The translations under genes and the position numbers were made by a program. A DNA stretch of 15,998 bases, taken from contig JAEZEN010000140.1 of NCBI GenBank assembly GCA_023433185.1, positions 1 through 15,998 on the forward strand, read 5' to 3'. The stretch comes from Pseudomonadota bacterium (lineage in GTDB: Bacteria; Pseudomonadota; Alphaproteobacteria; Rhizobiales; Kaistiaceae). The notes under the pieces are model-generated. The model saw only the letters and a list, made by a program, of their open reading frames with translations. It had not been told where the DNA came from and did not search any database. Below are positions 13,132 to 15,998 of the stretch, piece by piece (position 1 is the first letter of the stretch; every line of letters starts with the position of its first letter).

Positions 13132-15213
13132 ATGATCCGGGTGGGTGTCGACGTCGGCGGAACCTTCACCGACATCGTCCTCGAGCGCGGCAGCAGCGAC
13201 GGCGCGGTGGTCGTGACGAAGGTCCCGAGCACGCCCCACGACCAGTCCGAGGGCGTCGTCCAGGGCATCCTCAAGGTCTGCGGCATGGCGGGCGTCGCGC
13301 CGGGAGCGATCGATGCCGTTTTCCACGGCACGACCGTCGCCACGAACATGGTGATCGAGCGCACCGGCGCCGAGGTGGGGATGATCACCACCCGCGGCTT
13401 CCGCGACATCCTCCACATGGCGCGCCACAAGCGCCCGCACAATTTCTCGCTCCAGTTCGACGTGCCCTGGCAGTCGCGACCCCTGGTCCGCCGTCGCAAC
13501 CGCATCCCGGTGAGCGAGCGCATCATGCCGCCGGACGGCAGCGTCGCCGTGCCCCTCGAGGAGGACGAGGTGAAGCGCGCGGCGGAGCTCTTCGCCAGGC
13601 GCGGGCTGGATGCGGTCATCGTCGCCTTCCTGTTCTCCTTCCTCAACAACGAGCACGAGCAGCGGGCCAAGGAGATCGTCACGGCCGCCCTGCCCGATGC
13701 CTTCGTCTGCTGCTCCTCGGACGTGGTGAACACCATCCGCGAATACGAGCGCTTCTCGAGCGCTGCGATGAACGCCTATATCGGGCCGAAGACCTCGGCC
13801 TATCTCGAGCGCCTCGAAGGGCGCCTCCGGGCCAACGGGATCGACGCCATGGTGCGGGTGATGCAGTCGAATGGCGGCATCTCCACCATCGAAAAGTCGA
13901 GCGCGCTGCCGATCGGGCTGCTGCTCTCCGGGCCCGCCGGGGGCGTCATCGGCGGGGCCTGGACCGGCGGCAATTGCGGCAACCGCAACATCATCACCAT
14001 CGACATCGGCGGCACCTCCGCCGACATCAGCGTGATCGAGGACGGCGCGCTCCGCATCAAGAACCCGCGCGACACCGAGGTCGCCGGACTGCCGGTGCTC
14101 GTGCCGATGATCGACATCGACACGATCGGCGCCGGCGGCGGCTCGATCGCCTATATCGACCCGGGCGGCGCCTTCCGGGTGGGGCCGCGTTCGGCGGGGG
14201 CCGAGCCCGGGCCTTCGTGCTACGGCAAGGGCGGCACGGAGCCCACCGTCACCGACGCCCAGGTCGTGCTCGGGCGCCTCGACCCCGAGCACTTCCTCGG
14301 CGGCGACCTCACGATCGAAGCGGCGCTTTCCGAACGCGCCATCCGCGAGCACCTCGCCGAGCCACTGGGGATGAGCCTCGAGCAGGCGGCGCTCGGCATC
14401 CTCCGCATCGTCAACAACAACATGGCGCTGGCGATCAACGCCAATTCGGTGGCCAAGGGCGTCGACCCCCGCAACTTCACGCTCATGGGCTTCGGCGGCG
14501 CCGGTCCCCTCCACGCGGTGTCGCTCGCCGAGGCGATCTTCGCGCGCGACGTCATCTCGCCGGTCCAACCCGGCATCACGGCTGCCACCGGGCTGCTCGT
14601 CACCGACCTCCAATACGAGTACACCCATTCGACGGTGATGGTGCTCGACACCGCCAGCGAAGCGGACTTCGCCCGCGTCAATGCGGTGCTCGCCGAGCTC
14701 GTCGCCCGCGCCCACAGCCAGTTCGACGCGGACGGCATCCCGCCCGGACAGCGCAGGTTCCGCCAGATTGCCGAGTGCCGGTATGTCGGCCAGGGCTTCG
14801 AGCTCCGCGCCGACATTCCCGACGGCCCGCTCGACCGCGCGAGCGCGGCGGCGGTCATCGACGACTTCTACCGGGTCCACAAGCAGGTCTACGGCCACGC
14901 TTTCCGCGACCAGTCCTGCGAGATGGTGACGCTGCGCGTGGTCGCGGTGGTCGCCGTCGACCCGCTCAAGGCACCGCGCCTCGACCGCGACGACCGCACG
15001 AACCCGCCCGCGGCGGAACTCTACCGGCGCCGCACCGTCTTCGACGATGGTCGCGCGGAGGACACGCCGCGCTACGACCGCGGCGCGCTGCTCGCCGGCG
15101 ACGCCATCACGGGACCGGCGCTGATCGTGCAGCACAATTCGACGACGATCGTGCCGCCCGGCTACCGGGCGACGGTCCTCGATTTCGGCGACATCCTGAT
15201 CGGGCGGAGCTGA
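13132..15213 (+). CDS. Hydantoinase A / oxoprolinase subunit family protein (HyuA, locus 2)
   Basis: This canonical N-methylhydantoinase A-type subunit of 693 aa is the ATPase part of HyuA/HyuB complexes that hydrolyse or carboxylate cyclic amides and ketones in the cytoplasm. Motifs are DVGGTFTD at 7-14, HGTTVATN at 65-72, DIGGTSAD from 291, the IGAGGGSIA loop at 332-340, and GFGGAGPLHA in the C-terminal half. All match the consensus better than the first HyuA in the window. ATG 13132 has GGGAG at 13119-13123, 8 nt upstream. The HyuB gene starts 7 nt after its stop. It is divergent from lysR across a 181-bp region with a LysR box, so LysR control is likely. The substrate is not identifiable. 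Confidence 0.92.
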   Translation: MIRVGVDVGGTFTDIVLERGSSDGAVVVTKVPSTPHDQSEGVVQGILKVCGMAGVAPGAIDAVFHGTTVATNMVIERTGAEVGMITTRGFRDILHMARHKRPHNFSLQFDVPWQSRPLVRRRNRIPVSERIMPPDGSVAVPLEEDEVKRAAELFARRGLDAVIVAFLFSFLNNEHEQRAKEIVTAALPDAFVCCSSDVVNTIREYERFSSAAMNAYIGPKTSAYLERLEGRLRANGIDAMVRVMQSNGGISTIEKSSALPIGLLLSGPAGGVIGGAWTGGNCGNRNIITIDIGGTSADISVIEDGALRIKNPRDTEVAGLPVLVPMIDIDTIGAGGGSIAYIDPGGAFRVGPRSAGAEPGPSCYGKGGTEPTVTDAQVVLGRLDPEHFLGGDLTIEAALSERAIREHLAEPLGMSLEQAALGILRIVNNNMALAINANSVAKGVDPRNFTLMGFGGAGPLHAVSLAEAIFARDVISPVQPGITAATGLLVTDLQYEYTHSTVMVLDTASEADFARVNAVLAELVARAHSQFDADGIPPGQRRFRQIAECRYVGQGFELRADIPDGPLDRASAAAVIDDFYRVHKQVYGHAFRDQSCEMVTLRVVAVVAVDPLKAPRLDRDDRTNPPAAELYRRRTVFDDGRAEDTPRYDRGALLAGDAITGPALIVQHNSTTIVPPGYRATVLDFGDILIGRS

Positions 15214-15220
15214 GGAGCGC

Positions 15221-15998
15221 ATGGTGAAGGACGTCGACCCGATCAGCCTGCAGGTCATTGGCGGCGCGCTGCATTCGATCGCCGAGCAGATGGGCAACGT
15301 GCTCTACCGGATGAGCTATTCCTCGATCATCCGCGAAAGCCAGGATCTCGGGGCCGGCCTCTTCGATCGCGACTTCAACACCCTCTGCGAGTCGGACTCG
15401 ACGCCGATGCATGTCGGCTCGCTGCCCGGCTACCTCCGCGGCATCGAGAACAGCATCCCGCGCGAGGCCTGGAAGCCGGGCGACTGCGTGGTGCACAACC
15501 ACCCCTACTATGGCGCCAGCCATTCCCCCGACATCGCCATCGTGATGCCCGTCTTCTTCGAGGGGGAGCTGGTCGGGTTCTCGGCCAACACCGCCCATCA
15601 CGTCGACATCGGCGCGGCGACGCCGGGCCTCGTCATCGACATCCCAGACGTCTTCGCCGAGGGCATGCTGCTCAACGGCCTCAAGCTCTTCAACGAGGGT
15701 GTCCGCAACGAGGCGCTGTGGAAGTTCATCCGCGAGAACACCCGCGTGCCGAGCCTGGTGGTGGGCGACCTCGAGGCGCAGATCGCCGCGGCAGAACTCG
15801 GCGTGCAGCGCTTCACGCAGCTGCTCGCGACCTACGGCAAGGACATCGTCCTCCAGGCGACGCGGCAGCTGATGGACTACACCGAGGCGATGCTGCGGCG
15901 ACAGATCGCCGCGATCCCCGACGGCGACTATGTCGCCGAGGGCTTTCTCGACGACGACGGGCGAAACCGCGGCGTCCGCCTGCCGCTCAAGGTGACGG
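15221..15998 (+). CDS. Hydantoinase B / oxoprolinase subunit family protein (HyuB, locus 2; partial)
   Basis: This is the N-terminal 259 residues of a HyuB subunit; the gene runs off the right edge. Typical family features are VDPISLQVIGGALHSIAEQM at about 5-24, HNHPYYGASHSPD at 92-104, PVFFEGELVGFSANTAHHVDIG at 110-131 and TPGL at 134-137. This start is the usual HyuB N-terminus (D-P-[IV]-x-L-x-V-I), unlike the first HyuB in the window. GAGGAG (15212-15217) overlaps the hyuA stop. It is 3 nt from ATG 15221 and 6 nt from GTG 15224, so either could be the start. Tight coupling to hyuA indicates one complex. About half of the protein, including the glycine-rich C-terminus, is missing. Confidence 0.9.
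   Translation, partial: MVKDVDPISLQVIGGALHSIAEQMGNVLYRMSYSSIIRESQDLGAGLFDRDFNTLCESDSTPMHVGSLPGYLRGIENSIPREAWKPGDCVVHNHPYYGASHSPDIAIVMPVFFEGELVGFSANTAHHVDIGAATPGLVIDIPDVFAEGMLLNGLKLFNEGVRNEALWKFIRENTRVPSLVVGDLEAQIAAAELGVQRFTQLLATYGKDIVLQATRQLMDYTEAMLRRQIAAIPDGDYVAEGFLDDDGRNRGVRLPLKVT

Noticed and set aside
12988..15297. 769-codon minus-strand open frame opposite the second hyuA, and similar long antisense frames (for example 1571-3505 and 3466-4665)
   Set aside because: They are mirror frames of strongly GC3-biased genes. Their compositions are Asp/Gly/Arg/Val/His-rich with no family resemblance, and the opposite strand has clear HyuA/HyuB motifs.

Overview
The window is uniformly GC-rich DNA with strong G/C preference at third codon positions, dense gene packing and many long antisense shadow frames. 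It contains a BigR-type persulfide-sensing ArsR regulator, split YeeE/YedE transporters and several HyuA/HyuB pairs. Together these suggest an alphaproteobacterium, probably of the Hyphomicrobiales (Rhizobiales), though no rRNA or other taxonomic marker is present. I see no tRNA, rRNA, CRISPR array, IS element or phage gene.

Left catabolic locus (1-6522). The 5' part of an N,N-dimethylformamidase large-subunit-like gene runs leftward off the window. A 283-bp regulatory region separates it from a divergent rightward cluster: an RraA/HMG-aldolase-like protein, a hydantoinase A/oxoprolinase subunit (HyuA) and a HyuB subunit. A membrane sterol desaturase/fatty acid hydroxylase family gene follows from its own apparent extended -10 promoter. 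The shared regulatory region holds a near-consensus sigma70 promoter, the word TGTAACGTT on both strands (LacI-operator-like) and an 8-bp inverted repeat.

Sulfur locus (6541-10908). Five leftward genes lie in tight array: two half-size YeeE/YedE-type sulfur transporters, an ETHE1/Blh-like metallo-beta-lactamase-fold persulfide dioxygenase, a small DUF442/TIGR01244 phosphatase-like protein, and a SulP anion transporter with a STAS domain. The divergent gene is a BigR/SqrR-like ArsR repressor with two cysteines. A 24-bp AT-rich palindrome overlaps both promoters and the repressor start codon. The inferred role is uptake or handling of reduced sulfur, oxidation of persulfide to sulfite, and anion exchange, derepressed by persulfide. 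A possible 25-codon leader ORF with a strong ribosome binding site is coupled to the first transporter.

Right catabolic locus (10918-15998). An ornithine cyclodeaminase/mu-crystallin family gene and a LysR regulator point left. A second, more canonical HyuA and a HyuB (cut by the window end) point right. A LysR-type T-N11-A palindrome sits at the LysR start codon. The two HyuA/HyuB pairs belong to clearly different subfamilies, so this is probably not a recent duplication. The substrates of both loci cannot be read from the sequence; amide, lactam or hydantoin-like nitrogen compounds are the reasonable guess.
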